DNA from: Typhlomys cinereus
Taxonomy: Eukaryota; Chordata; Mammalia; Rodentia; Platacanthomyidae
DNA: 64,000 nucleotides
Assembly: GCA_023101885.1 (NCBI GenBank)
Contig: JALPQD010000393.1
Location: 186,001 to 250,000, forward strand
Direction: 5' to 3'
The notes under the pieces were generated by a model. It had not been told where the DNA came from. It did no database searches and saw only the letters and a program-made list of their open reading frames with translations. The first letter of the stretch is position 1. The number at the start of each line of letters is the position of its first letter. Positions 44,279 to 56,400 of this stretch are shown here, one piece after another. The position numbers and the translations under genes were made by a program.

Positions 44279-46734
44279 CTTGAAAATGACTAAAAAGAAC
44301 AGAGACCCACAGGAAACAAATGATTTGGGGTATTAAATAGGTATTTTATTAATATCTTCAATCCTATCTAAGTGTAACATTTTATGAAAGTAGGAGTAAG
44401 GTCAATGGAAATAAAATGATCTGCACAGAGTAAAAGTGTTACCAAATAAAACAAACATGGATGATTGATTAATAAGATAATCACAAGTGGAACTCAGTTG
44501 GAAATGGCATTGCAAAGGTCAGGATAATGTGTTAGAAACAAAGCAAAAAGGCAGAGCAGGAGAAAAATAGGTGAACAAGATTGAGATCTAATATAGTAAT
44601 GATGAGCATTTGGAAAAGAAGATAGAGACGCAGGAAGGGAAGAATCAACAAAATAACAGTGGAACATTTGTCTGAAGTAAATAAAGATGAGATTTTAAAA
44701 AGGCCAAGGGAAAGTTCAACTGGGAAAAAAAAATCACACAACTAGACACATACTGGTGATATTTGAGAATTGTCACCAAGTGAAAATTGGTAAGCTTTCC
44801 ACAGAGGAAAAAGAAAACAATAGGTGTTTTGCAAGAATATTTGATTAATCTAGTAGAAAGTTCTTGAAGAATGTCTTGAAGAATGCCTTTGAAGAATGTA
44901 AAGGAAATTCATTTTGAATGTAACCAAAACATCTGCTGTGATTGCAAAATGACATGTCATTGGACATATAAACACCAAAAATCTGGCAACATATTTCCCT
45001 AGTAAACAGTCACTAGGTGAAGTCCTTTTCTGCATTTGCTTTGCACTGAAAATTGGTTATTTAGACTTTGTTCAAGTTTTTTTTACTTTATAAGCTTCCC
45101 CTTAGTTACATAAAAATTATGTCTTGTTTCTGATACAAAATTCTTGTATTTTATAATGTTTATAAACTCATAAGAAGAAAGCAAGTAATCATATTCTAAT
45201 CTCCTTGACCACTAATCTCTAAGAATTAGATGGTGTTTTATTTTGCTCTATTAAAACAGCTTTTTCTCTGAATAGCTTTTGATCTTTTCTGTACTACAAG
45301 CATATATTTCAGAGGTATGGTACTATATGCAGCATTTTTTTAGGATAAGAAAGTAATATTATGTGTCTTTACTAAACTGCAAAAAAAGCATTCTTAAATG
45401 TAGAATCACTTGAGACTCTATTTTGAAGTCAAGTATTTCAAATGGTACAATTTTGCCTATGGATGTGTTTTGTTTTGCTGATGTAGGGCAGGTATTGTAA
45501 TTGAGCAAAGCTGCAGAACTTACAGAATTAGACAGAACCTCTTGAATTTCTGGCTTCCTTTGGAGAATGGGAAGATCAGTAACACTAGTGTACCTGCTTC
45601 CAATGACACGATCCTCTTGTTCTGGGAGGCACTTGCCTTCTTGGATAGAGTCTGTACACTACACCTGCTCACCTGCCATTGCTTCCTTCCTTCCTCAGCA
45701 TCCTGCCCTGGTCACTTTTGTTTACTTTCCTTGCATTGTCAACATTTTCGTTTGCTACTGTTGTCATAAATAGTACCTAGAATTTAGTACAGTATATAAA
45801 CTTAAAAATTCATTATTAGGCTAAACTCATTACATTTTTACAGGATTGTCCTGGGAAAGCATCACATTTTGTATCTAATAAGATATAAGGTGTTGTTAAC
45901 AATGATTGGTGAATTTTATTTTTTTTAATTTCTTATAGTTAGGCTTTGCTAACAGTGGCCTGAAATATCTTCTCCATAGGCAACAGGGAGCAGTGTTTTG
46001 AATAAATCTATCAGGGCTTTAGTTGTTATTTATAAGTCAAAGAACTGAGTGAAGTTTTAGGTCACAGGACTGTGACTTATCTCCCTGCCCTGACTACTTG
46101 AGTCGATGGGGTCTATTCATTTCTCAGCAACAGCAGGCCCCCTCTTAGGTTTTGCCTTCTTGTTTTTTAGCTCTTTGTCTGAATTAGCTCTAAGCTGCTT
46201 GAGACAGGCCCTTGTTTTCACTGTGTTGTTCTGTGAAATGCCATATGCACACATGACATTTTGTAGATAATAAAAGCAGCAATGATTATAGGCTGTTGGT
46301 AGTAGTCTGTTGATATCCCTGCTGGTAACAATATACAGAGATATCACTTGACATTCTATTGAGTTAACAGAAACTGTTGTGTTGATTTTTACTGCTGTTA
46401 AGAGCAGGGAGAATATTGATTTTAATCAGAAGAAACAGGGAGAAATTGCTTTGACATGTGTTTTTCACTTGGTCTTTCAGAATGTCATGGAGTAATGAAA
46501 AGAATAAATAATAATCTATGCAGGGTTCTTTCTAAAGGGTTCTAAGGTTGTTTGAAAATAGTGACCCAAGAATGAGAATTTAGTTTTGGAAATGAAATGT
46601 TTAATCAGCCATCTCAGAACAATCTCTTGCGTGACTAATAGAAGTTTCTCTCTGGAATAATAAACACTAGTGTTTTTAGTCAAACTGATTGAAATAGAAG
46701 AAAACAGGGTTAAATTTGCTCATGTTCATATTTA
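44279..46734. other. Long AT-rich unassigned stretch
   Basis: Nothing firm is recognised. A minus frame of 76 codons (46117-46347) ends in a Lys-rich tail (LKNKKAKPKRGPAVAEK). That could be a pseudogene fragment, but I cannot name a parent. Confidence 0.3.
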
Positions 46735-46960
46735 TATACTTATTTACTCACTCTACAAATATGTAATGATCACTTATAGTACAGCTGTTGTTCTCCTAGG
46801 TCCTGAATAGCAGAGAACAAAGCAAACGAAGTCTCTGCTCTAAGGCAGAGACCGCCTTAGATGAATATAGACAGGAAAAACTGTCATTATAATATGTCAA
46901 ATGACAATAAGAAATTGTCATTATGATACATCAAATGACAATAAATACTCCAGAGAGAAA
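46735..46960. mobile_element. Ancient interspersed repeat (L2/MIR-age) fossil
   Basis: TTATTTACTCACTCTACAAATATGTAATGATCACTTATAG, GTTGTTCTCCTAGGTCCTGAATAGCAGAGAACAAAGCAAACGAAGTCTCTGC follows a widespread mammalian L2-age consensus (ACAAATATTTATTGAGCACC...TGCCCTC). It includes a tandem duplication of about 34 bp at about 46879-46946. Confidence 0.5.
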
Positions 46961-49609
46961 ATTGGAACTGGGTAGAGCGAACAGAACCTGCTGCTATACA
47001 TGTATTGCTATATCAGGAAAGTCTCCTTTGGATAAGTAAATGGGGAAGTAAGTGAGAAAGGAATCAGATAGGTACTTGTCAAAAAGAGTGTTCCAACAAG
47101 AAAGGCAAGTCTTCAGCAGAGAGACTGGCATCGACCTGTGGGCACTGGCTGTTACATGGTCAGGATTTCTATATTGATTTGAGCCAAATCTGAGTTCCTT
47201 CAACCCTTTCCCTAAATGCTCACAGAGCTGGGGTTGACTAGGATTTTCTGATTAAAAAGCACTAGCTCCTTCATTCTATAAGAGCTCTGTAGGAAAACAG
47301 GATTTTTTTTTTTCTTGCAGCTTAACCTAAAGGAAGTTAGTCTTGAAAAGGTAAGCCTTGGTGATAGGTGACTACTGGTGTCAACATGGTGATTGAAGCC
47401 TTTGCCTTCAATTAGCAGCTAAGCCCTAAGCAAACCTGTGGGAGACTCATGGGTGGAAGAAAGCCAGCACGGAGAGGTGGGACCATCCTCTGGGCATGTG
47501 GACAAAATGGAGAGAGCTGGTTCAGGAAGTCTGCATTCTTCACGTAGACAGACATGCTGTCTGGCAAGGTTTGCCCTTTCTCGGCAACCCTGTGGATATG
47601 GTGAGGCCAATTCTCTTGGCTCCTGATGTTGGTATGGCCCCTCCTGCTAAGCTGGAGCAAGAACTGTAACCTCACAATTACAAGCCAATAGTAACTACAA
47701 CATCTTACATAACAAAAGAGGCCATAGAGGGATTTAGAAGGGTTTATCTAAATTCTTTCACTTCTCATTTCCCTTCGTCTTGCCCCCTTTCCTTCCTTTT
47801 TCTTCTATCCTCCCATTCTCATCCCTCTCTACCTTTCATTGCCTCTTTGTTGTTTAATACTGCAGACTTTTCTAAACTTGTGAGACTCTGTGTGGGAGGA
47901 AAATCCATTAAAAATGCATGGTAAATAGCCTCTGGAATTAATTCTGCTGAGAATGTGAGAAGATTCAGGGTGAGTGGAGATCTCGACATTTGAGAGGAGA
48001 TTGGACAGAATAACTCTACCAAACAGATAAGAGTACATTTGGAAGTGCATATGTGTTAATATGTTAATAGAGATTGGACAATCCTTTAGAATCAGCTTCA
48101 AGTTTCTCAGTGAACCATGAATTTACATTGAGAGCAAGGAGAGAAAACAGATTTGGAGTGTTCATAGCGGCATATGATTAACAACTGTGTTTTCTCAAAG
48201 AAAGTAAATTTCATTTTCTATATGTCTTTTCAAAGAAGCTACTGTCTTTTACTAAGGATTCAGTTTTGTGGATTTTTCATGGGTAGTCTTACTTAAATCC
48301 ATTCAGCTATTGACTAAACGTTGATTTTTTTTGCTTACCTTTTATAAGAAAATATTTTTGTGATTTGATTCCTCCTGGATGATTCTATCTAGAACAGAAA
48401 AATGAGAAAAATTTATATTTGCTAATACAAAATGTGTGTAAAAATCTGTACTTACTAAGCTTAGGAATATGCTTAAAATTTGCTATCCTTTGTGCGACAC
48501 TCAGCAGGGGAAAGTATGACATTTGAAATTTTGTCTTCATTGCATTTTGAGTACATGGTAAGATTGGCACATCCTAACCTACTTAGAATCTGGGGTAAGA
48601 CCAGTTATTCATATCAATTCACTTTTTCATATTTGGGCTTAGGTAATTGCATTATATTATAGAAAAATAAATCAGGACTGTGATATTTTCATTCTCTAGG
48701 ATGGCCAGAAAGTCTAGCAAAATGTCTGCATTTAAAAATGTCATTCTAATGTATGATTTTTGAAAAATAAGCAAAAATGTCCTATCTTAAAATAAGTAAA
48801 TGATAATAACTGGATTCTATGGCCCTTGGTTTTCTGAACTTTAATGCAGAGGTCAAATTGAGGTTACACTAATTGACTTCTATAGACCTTTCCAATTGCA
48901 ATATTTTATCATCTCTAAAAGTAGTTTACTGAGTGAGCCATCTGTGATTGTTATTAACCTAGATGATGTTGTGTACTAGGCTTCCCACAAATCTCTCACT
49001 GTTTTCTCTGAGGTGGCATTATGTTAGCTTCTGTCTACGTATTTAGAAACACTGTTCTGGGCCACAGGAACTGATTATTAATAGTTGTGTGTATTTGCCT
49101 GGATTGGTGATCTTGACAGGAGGATCCAGCTATCATGATGCTTTACTGAAAGTTGACTGAAAGTCAACAAAGGCACAGAAAATAAAGAAAAGAATAGCAG
49201 GCTACCTAGCTTTTAGTGATAAGAAAGCTGAATTTTGGAGAAGGTTGTAAAGTATTGCAAGGACAGAAGGTACACACATAAATTTCATTCAAATGTATAT
49301 CGTTTGGTACAATCCAGGAGATGAACCAATGTGATGAACCAATTCTCATAGAATACCACACAATGTGAAAAACACTGGATCAGTGTTGTCTTTTTTGGCT
49401 AATGTCTCCAGGTCGTAAAAGTTAATAACTACTGAAATATGATCCTTCAGCATGTACCAGAACCTACTCCATATAATTCCGCACATCTATCGTTGAAATC
49501 TATATTGAATCCAGAAAACACCATGCTGGAAATTAACTCATTGAAGATATTGCCAACTTTTCTCCCTCCTCTCTTCATTCCTCCCTCCCTTTCTCAGTCT
49601 CTCCTCTTC
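46961..49609. other. Long mostly unique stretch
   Basis: No element is recognised with confidence. Frames at 47412-47675 (minus, 87 codons) and 47829-48101 (minus, 90 codons) have no domains. Confidence 0.3.
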
Positions 49610-49985
49610 TGTCTTTGTTTTTGCTACTTTTCCTGTTTCTGTGACAAAAAATACTCCAACAAAAGCAATTTAAGGGAGAAAAGGTTTATTTTTGACTGTC
49701 AGTTTGAGGGCACAATCCAGTATGGCAGGGAAGTCTTGGTGGCAGAAGCTTGAGGCTACTCGTCAAGTTGTATCTGTAGTCAGGTATCAGATAAAGGTGA
49801 ATATATGTGCTCAGCCCACTTTTTCCTTTATATGCAGTTCATGACCCAAGTCCAGGGGTACTGCTGTTCATTATTGAGTTGGATCTTCCCATTTCAGTTA
49901 ACCCATCCAAGATAATGGCCAAAACTTCTTTCCTAGGTCATTCTGGAGCCTCTCAAGATGATAATAGACATTAACCATTGCTCTT
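49610..49985 (-). mobile_element. ERVL-type LTR remnant, inverted
   Basis: CTTTTCCTGTTTCTGTGACAAAAAATACTCCAACAAAAGCAATTTAAGGGAGAAAAGGTTTATTT, then CAGTTTGAGGGCACAATCCAG, GTTGGATCTTCCCATTTCAGTTAACCC and finally CAAGATGATAATAGACATTAACCATTG. The last phrase is the reverse complement of an ERVL-style LTR start (TGTGATGGTTAATATTG...). A related piece lies at about 58680-59060. No coding region is attached. Confidence 0.6.
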
Positions 49986-50844
49986 TACCTCCCTCTCTTC
50001 ATCTGTTAGAATTTTCATATGCAGATCTTATGCATACATCCTATTGACATTCTATTGTCAAAGAAAGCCTTGGTCATTAGTTCGTCTTTAATGTTTAATT
50101 TTTCACATTATACAGGTATGGAATTATTATATGAACTTGTAATAGTTTCCACTGCAATTGGTAATATTAGAATTGCAACCAATATTTTAATGAGCTTTCT
50201 CCTTTTCTGAAGTATAATTTTCTTTCTCCTCCTGTGATGAAATTCTGTGAGTTCTTTGAGGCCAATTGAAAGCTGACTTTTTAACAGAGTCCTATACCAA
50301 CATGAAGCTTTTCCTCTTTCAAAGCCAGTACTTTGGTTTTAGAGTTTTTGTAACAATCTGATCATACCAGTTGACAACTTATACATTCCTTAAGTAAAGT
50401 AACCATGTCCTAATGGTTCTGGTCAACTTTCCTTGAGCAAGTATTAGCCTTTCATTATCAAAAGTATCCCAATTTGTATATTAGGGAATATTTTCATCCT
50501 ATTGGGAAGGATCATTTCAACTCCAGTATTCAGCCTATTACCTATGCAAGTCAATCAGGGTTTGTCAATGAAGTTAAAGTTAATTTATGTTTCAGTGGAT
50601 GGAAGGATTTTTTGAGGTCTGACAGAAGTCCTTGGATATTTTGCAGGAATTATTACTTAGTGCATCTATTATTTGATGGTATTAATGCCCAGATTATTTA
50701 AACTGGAATCTGACCTAGCTACTATTTCCTCTAAAGAAGGCAGAAATGACCCGACCTAAACTTTTATAGAACTGCATTTAACTTAGTTTATTGGTTTTGA
50801 AATACTGAACCAGAGGAATGTTCAAAAAGCAAGTAAATGAACAA
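49986..50844. other. AT-rich unassigned block
   Basis: No element recognised; short frames only. Confidence 0.25.
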
Positions 50845-50975
50845 GTGTTGTGGTGCATTCCTATAAGCTCAGGACTTAAGGTACAGAGTCAGACTGGGTC
50901 AGAGTTCACTGTGCAGCTTAGCTTCATCTTAAACTTGCAGCAATCCTCCTGTCTCAGCATTTATTACCTTTTGTG
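50845..50975. mobile_element. B1-like remnant with sense and antisense halves
   Basis: The left part GTGTTGTGGTGCATTCCTATAAGCTCAGGACTTAAGG is B1 wording in the plus sense. The right part TCTTAAACTTGCAGCAATCCTCCTGTCTCAGC is B1 wording in the antisense. Either two degraded B1s abut head to head or one was rearranged. Confidence 0.45.
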
Positions 50976-50991
50976 CTAGTCAGCTTTTCAT

Positions 50992-51222
50992 CAAAATGCT
51001 TGAGCAAAGCACTTTGAAAATATGAGGAACCATGTGAATATACAAGGAAAAAAATATAAAAGGCAGAACCACATTTCCTGTGACTTCTTCCTCCATTAAT
51101 GTATTAATGTGCTAGTAAGGTCCTGTGTCTCCTATCACTTTTCAGTGGCCCCACTGTTGCCCTGGAGACCAAAGATTCAACACTGGGCTTCTGAGTCAGT
51201 GTTCCATATCCACACCATAAAA
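50992..51222 (-). mobile_element. MaLR LTR remnant, inverted, internally deleted
   Basis: TTGTGCTAGTCAGCTTTTCATC at the left, and GGAGACCAAAGATTCAACACTGGGCTTCTGAG with ATATCCACACCATAAAAC at the right, are the two ends of an inverted MaLR LTR. The middle is shorter than in the family. Confidence 0.55.
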
Positions 51223-51351
51223 CCTTTGAATCTTTGTCTTCATTCTCTTCCCATCTATGCTTTCTTTACTATGATTATTTTTTCCTTTTTGTATAATTTT
51301 GACAGTTAGCTTTTTTAAACTTAGACTCATTGTAAAGAAAAAGTATCTATA

Positions 51352-51363
51352 AAAAAATGGTCA
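51352..51363. repeat. SINE target-site duplication, left copy
   Basis: AAAAAATGGTCA, repeated at 51662-51673. Confidence 0.85.
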
Positions 51364-51661
51364 TTGAGGCTGGAGAGATGGCTCAGGGGTTAAGCCTCTG
51401 CCTTGCAGGCAAAAGTCCAGAGCTCGGATCCTAGACCCCACGTATAGATAGATGCTGGGCAGAAGCGGGGGCGGCCTGCGTTTCTGGTCCCGGTGGGCGA
51501 AGTCTGTGAATCCCAGGGCAGAGTAAACAAGGAGGAGGTGGAGGTGGTCCATGGTGGTTCCCGAATTCGTCCGTGGTTCTACACACACACACGCACACAC
51601 ACATACATACACACATGCGCACACATGCACACATGCACAATTGAATAGATAAATGAATTAG
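51364..51661 (+). mobile_element. B2-like SINE, younger subfamily, with target-site duplication
   Basis: GAGGCTGGAGAGATGGCTCAGGGGTTAAGCC, then ACCCCACGTATAGATAGATGCTGGGCAGAAGCGGG, TGTGAATCCCAGGGCAG and GGTCCATGGTGGTTCCCGAATTCG. The tail is CA/TACA-rich with AATTGAATAGATAAATGAATTAG. A 12-bp duplication (AAAAAATGGTCA) flanks it. Confidence 0.93.
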
Positions 51662-51673
51662 AAAAAATGGTCA
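51662..51673. repeat. SINE target-site duplication, right copy
   Basis: Second copy of AAAAAATGGTCA, immediately after the SINE tail. Confidence 0.85.
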
Positions 51674-51728
51674 AATAAGTTGAAAAAATAAATTCTTAAT
51701 AATTTTAGTAAGTGTATTACTATACACA

Positions 51729-51800
51729 GTATATATATATATACACACACATATATATATACACACACATATATATACATACATATACACACATATGTGT
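51729..51800. repeat. (TA)n/(CA)n compound microsatellite
   Basis: Alternating TATATATA and CACACACA blocks (pattern TATATATATATACACACACATATATATATACACACACA...). The (TA)n parts are self-complementary. Confidence 0.95.
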
Positions 51801-52019
51801 AAGACAATGTGTATTCTTTTTTCCAGTAGTTGTGATCTAGGCTAAGGATTTCCATATTGTATATTATTCATGAATGAAATAAAGGCACACATACATTTAC
51901 AAAAGTAGCAGGAAAACTTCATTGAAACAATGTGATAGGACACATTAGATAGGAGTTTACTGTGATGATTTAATTAAAGCTATGTTAGAAGTAAAATGCG
52001 TGTCATACTTCCTGATAAG

Positions 52020-52380
52020 TGAGCGGTCTCACAGTACTGAAGAGCACTGTAGAAGTTACTGGGGGAGAAAAACAATCAAAAGTCTCATCAACTTGTGAGC
52101 TCTTCAAGCTGAAATAACAATCACCATGGCAGTAGGTGATCACCAACGTAATAGTGGCATGAGTGTCAAGGAGACAACTCAGAGCTTTCTGATCATATTT
52201 AAGACCTGCTTGTCAGAGAAGAACTCATTCCTGAGACTATAAACTAGAAAAAGAACTTATGAAAGAAAAGAAATAGGTCACAAATGAAGAACAGAGTATG
52301 AATGTTTAGCTAGGAAGACAGCATGCCATACTACATTGTAAATACTTGTTATTAAACCCATAGATTGGGAGATCCCCTCC
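52020..52380 (+). mobile_element. Old retrotransposon-derived repeat, second copy
   Basis: Aligns in the same orientation with 460-800 (shared GTAGAAG(C/T)TACTG, AATCACCATGG, GTAGGTGATCACCA, GAGTGTCAAGGAGACAACTC, ACCTGCTTGTCAGA, ACCCATAGATT). Strongly diverged. It lacks the polypurine/A-tail end seen near 1400. Confidence 0.6.
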
Positions 52381-53017
52381 TCCCCAAAAAAGATTAGCGA
52401 ACAAACCACATGAGTGAATACTCATGCTACTTGATTATTGTTTGGGGCTTCTTTTCATGGGGTTTAAGTAAAGGAGGAGTTTGGTTGCTAAGGGGTGTAG
52501 TGTAGACTAATCTCTCATTTCATTGGTAAACCTTTCCTCACTGTGCATGTCCTTTCTCATAACATTTGATTTAATAGCATACATGCCTAATTATGCATAG
52601 CTGTAAAAATGTTCACTCAGAAGACATACTTTGCCTATTTCACCTATATTCAAAATGAATTCAGCTGGCCCTGGTTCCTTTCTGACCTTTCACCTTATTT
52701 TATTTTCACCTTATTTTATTTTAAAATAATTATTCTTTTAGCATATCATACATATAGTGAATTTATAATATTTTCATACCTTGATCATAAATCCTCTTGT
52801 CCTTCCTTTTCCCATTAAAACTCTTCCTGTTTGGTAACAGACTCCCTCCTATTTGCAAGTCTTTTATATTGAGAACACATTTTAATAGAAATTGTCAAAG
52901 TTCCATGGTCATTATGGTAAAGAGAAACTGATTTCATTATTTAGAGAAATATTCAGCTCAATGCAGGTGGGCTTTTGGGGAATCACACAACAGGTTGCTT
53001 GATGCATTGTTGGAGTA

Positions 53018-53020
<3 letters not shown>
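52381..53020. other. AT-rich unassigned block
   Basis: No element recognised. It includes a tandem CACCTTATTTTATTTT duplication near 52690-52720. Confidence 0.3.

Positions 53021-53062
<42 letters not shown>
53021..53062. repeat. (TG)n microsatellite, first of a pair
   Basis: About 42 bp of pure TG on the plus strand. Confidence 0.97.
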
Positions 53063-53067
<5 letters not shown>

Positions 53068-53175
53068 TGGGCAGGTAAGGGTTTCAGGTTTTCATGTGCA
53101 TTTGAAGAGAGCTGTGTATATATCCTCAAACCAAGTGGAATCTCAGGTTGCCAAACTTTTCCTTATTTTTGCCTG

Positions 53176-53178
<3 letters not shown>

Positions 53179-53222
<44 letters not shown>
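53179..53222. repeat. (TG)n microsatellite, second of a pair
   Basis: About 44 bp of pure TG, 116 bp downstream of the previous TG tract and in the same orientation. The Cys-Val runs in open frames here are repeat translation. Confidence 0.97.
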
Positions 53223-53223
<1 letters not shown>

Positions 53224-53414
53224 ATGTATCACTCTAAACCCATCTCAAAACCTAGAAATACATGTTTAGCACTTTTTGAAAGACTGTGTTAACTTCCCTT
53301 CCTAGTCCATCCAGCTGCTTTTCATTCTTAGAATGAGTTTCTGCGACAGTACTAGGTATGCGGTGATTGTGGTATTGGCCCCGTATTCAGATGAGTGGCC
53401 CAAATACAGATGTC

Positions 53415-53460
53415 AATCACTCACTCACTCACTCACTCACTCACTCACTCACTCACTCAC
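53415..53460. repeat. (TCAC)n microsatellite
   Basis: Eleven or so tandem TCAC units, nearly perfect. Confidence 0.97.
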
Positions 53461-56400
53461 ATTTCATATATATTATTGAACCTCTGTAAATCTAATTTTT
53501 TCTATTGTAAAGCACTCCTTTTTCTAGCAATAGTTTCTTGAAGTACAATTAGGATAACATGCAGAGATAAATATTTTGTAACAGTTCTAGCTCTCCTCTT
53601 GTTCTCCCTATCACTAAATGCTGATCATTTGTTTCCGTAACTTCATTCAGAACAATCCCATTATGAAGCTGAAGAAAACAAAAGTAACATGAGATTGATT
53701 CAGAATGTGCTTTTTATGGACGTAAGTAGAGTAGCCAAGTGGGATGTAAAGTTAACCCTGAGCACGTTTTTTCTGCCTGCTCCTGTCTAATGTGTAGACT
53801 CAACTAACAGCTCCAGAGTAATGGAGGCTGAAGAGTGTGAAGAGGCTCAGCTGTCCACAGCTTCCCTTGTCATCTCAATTCATCAAAGTAACCAGGAGAA
53901 GAATGAATGTTTATGTCACTCTCCAGTATTAGAGAACACAAGAACAGTTATAGAAACTGGTTCTACCGCTAAGCCTTGTTCCTTTCCAAGTATCTTGTGT
54001 CCAAGAAGTACTTTTTTCCCCCTAGTCTCTGTTCTATTCTTGGTTTTCTTGGCAACCTTTGTATGTAAAACTATCTCTTTTTTCTTCTTTTGTCTTTTTT
54101 TAATGTAAACATCTGCTGTGCAAAGAAACTAAAGAGGAGGAGAAAAAAAGAGAAAATTTTAGGAGAAAGGAACAAAAATTAAGAGATATTTGAATTCTGC
54201 TATTCCCCTGGCATCCAGCTGAAGCAGTGGTATTCTCATTCTATGCAGATGAGTCTGTCTGTATTTCTTAGATAGTCAGTCCTTTGGGTAGAATCCATTT
54301 CGCTGCTTTCCTCAGAATTGTGCCAAGGACGTGCAAGTATTCCACAAGGAAGGGTGCCATGCTTTTGTCTTCAAATTTAAAGATTTCTCTTCACATTGCA
54401 AAGCAGGCAAGAAGCAGAACACTTTCTTCTAAACAAAATCCATTTCAGTAACATGTATTGAATAGAAAAAAGATTTATTATGTAATCATCATTTCCATCT
54501 CAATAAAAGAGAAAGATGGGTATGCCTTTCTTTTCAAATGTTCTTTTTCTCTAAAGTTAATAAGAATGCTTTTTCCTTAGTAGCTGCTTAATGTATTTAT
54601 ATATACAAGACCTTTATCTTACAACTTTATGGACTTCTAACATTTAACCCACATGAACCTGACATTTAAGATAAAATAGGTTGGTGTGACAGGGGTACTT
54701 GAAAACTAAGGCTGTGCTATTTTTCAGATACCTAGTTTCAAGTTCTTATGATCTCTCCTGAGACATTAGACCTTAGTGATCTTAAAATAGTAGTTTGTAT
54801 TGAAAAAACTCATTAAGCTATTTGTCAATTCTGATTCAATGAAATGGCATTTCTTTTTTTTTTTACAGAAAATATGAATTATGGATCATAAAAGAAGGCT
54901 TACTAGAGGGTATACTTCTTTACTTCTATAGAAGACTACGGATTAGTTTGGAAAGTGAATTCTCAGGGCCTTTGGCTAAAATTAGTCAATTTGGTCAAAA
55001 TAAGGTGTGTATTAATACAGAGAATTGGATTAAAGTCCTTTTTATACAGACTAGATTTTTTCATAATTTTGATGAAAAGTCACAGTCATCTACAACTTTG
55101 CTTTTATGCTGTTACAGAAAAATTTTATTATTGTCATTTAAAGTATCACCCTCTTGAACATCATCAGAAGAAATTAAATCACATGCTTCCATGGAAATTC
55201 TAATATAATTTTATAGAATACCATCAAATAAAGCAAACAAGTTCAGTTTCGCAGTTGTTGCAAAAGATCACATCTTTGATAAGGAATATCTGAAAAACGT
55301 GGTAGGTGGTGGGGAACCTTTCTTAAATAGTAAGTGTAAGGTTCTGAAGGCCTTCTGATTAACACTCTCTGGCTTTCTAGAGTCCTAGAAATTTATGCAG
55401 GGAAGAGTTTGATTGTGGTGCGACATATTCAGGTACAAGATCAGTTCTGTGAGGGCAATCCAGCTATGCTGGGATCTGGGCTCCATGGTCAGATAAGGCC
55501 GTTAGTTTTGGCTACAGATAAAAGCTGTGCCTCAAATTTGATAATTTCAGGGATACAAATTCTTTTCTGACTAAATACTGGTTAAAGGTGATAGGGCTAT
55601 AGGTTAACAACTGCCTACTGACTGAGGAAAAGAGCGATAATAATGAAACAAACAGAGAACAGCAGGTAGGGACTGAAAGAGCCCATGGTTAGTAGGTCAG
55701 AAAATGACCTGATCAGAAACATTTGGTGGTCCTGGATAACTCAGGGACAATGAATAAGACTTCTTACTGAGGACCAAACTTTAGCTCTACTTAGCTAGAG
55801 TTTCTCTAATAACCACATACCCCAGCCTCAGTGAATCATTAAAGAACAATTTATTTCCAATAGGTATAAAAGAACAAGTTGTTCTCTCATGGAGAGAAAA
55901 ATATATCAGAGCAGCTAGAAAAGAAAAAAAATAAGTAGTGTGACATAAAATCATATCAGATTACAGCCTTACACTGCTTAACATCATGATGTAACATGAT
56001 GTGATATGACATCACAACATCAAGAGTATTGAAAGAATTCTTAAACTACCTATCCTTCTGCACAGTCTTCTGCTTCAGTCCCGGGAGTTGATTTGTCTCA
56101 CTTAACTTCATGTTACAGAATACTGAAGCTCCAATTCTGTTGCACTGTGACCGTAGACAACAGCAATGTGCTGGATCTCTAAAAGAGAAGAATGGAATTG
56201 GAATATTTTCACCACAAAGAAATAATGAATGCTCAAGGCAATAAAAAAGACTTACCTTGATATTATAGCAATGTATCCATGCACCACAATATCATATGAT
56301 GCCTCATAAATTGTATAATTTTGTAGTGTTAGTTAAAATAATATCGTGTAACATAATAAACAATTATTCAAAGGAAAAACTCATTTTACACACTACAATA

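Noticed and set aside
46117..46347. 76-codon minus frame with a Lys-rich C-terminus
   Set aside because: No parent gene recognised and no flanking retrocopy marks such as a poly(A) tail or duplication.
52975..53292. Cys-Val-rich frames (105 and 81 codons)
   Set aside because: They are made by the two TG microsatellites.
53415..53460. CRISPR-like direct repeats
   Set aside because: The 4-bp units have no spacers; it is a simple microsatellite in a mammalian genome.
53821..54108. 95-codon frame ending in a hydrophobic segment
   Set aside because: The hydrophobic end comes from T-rich sequence; no domain and no gene signals.
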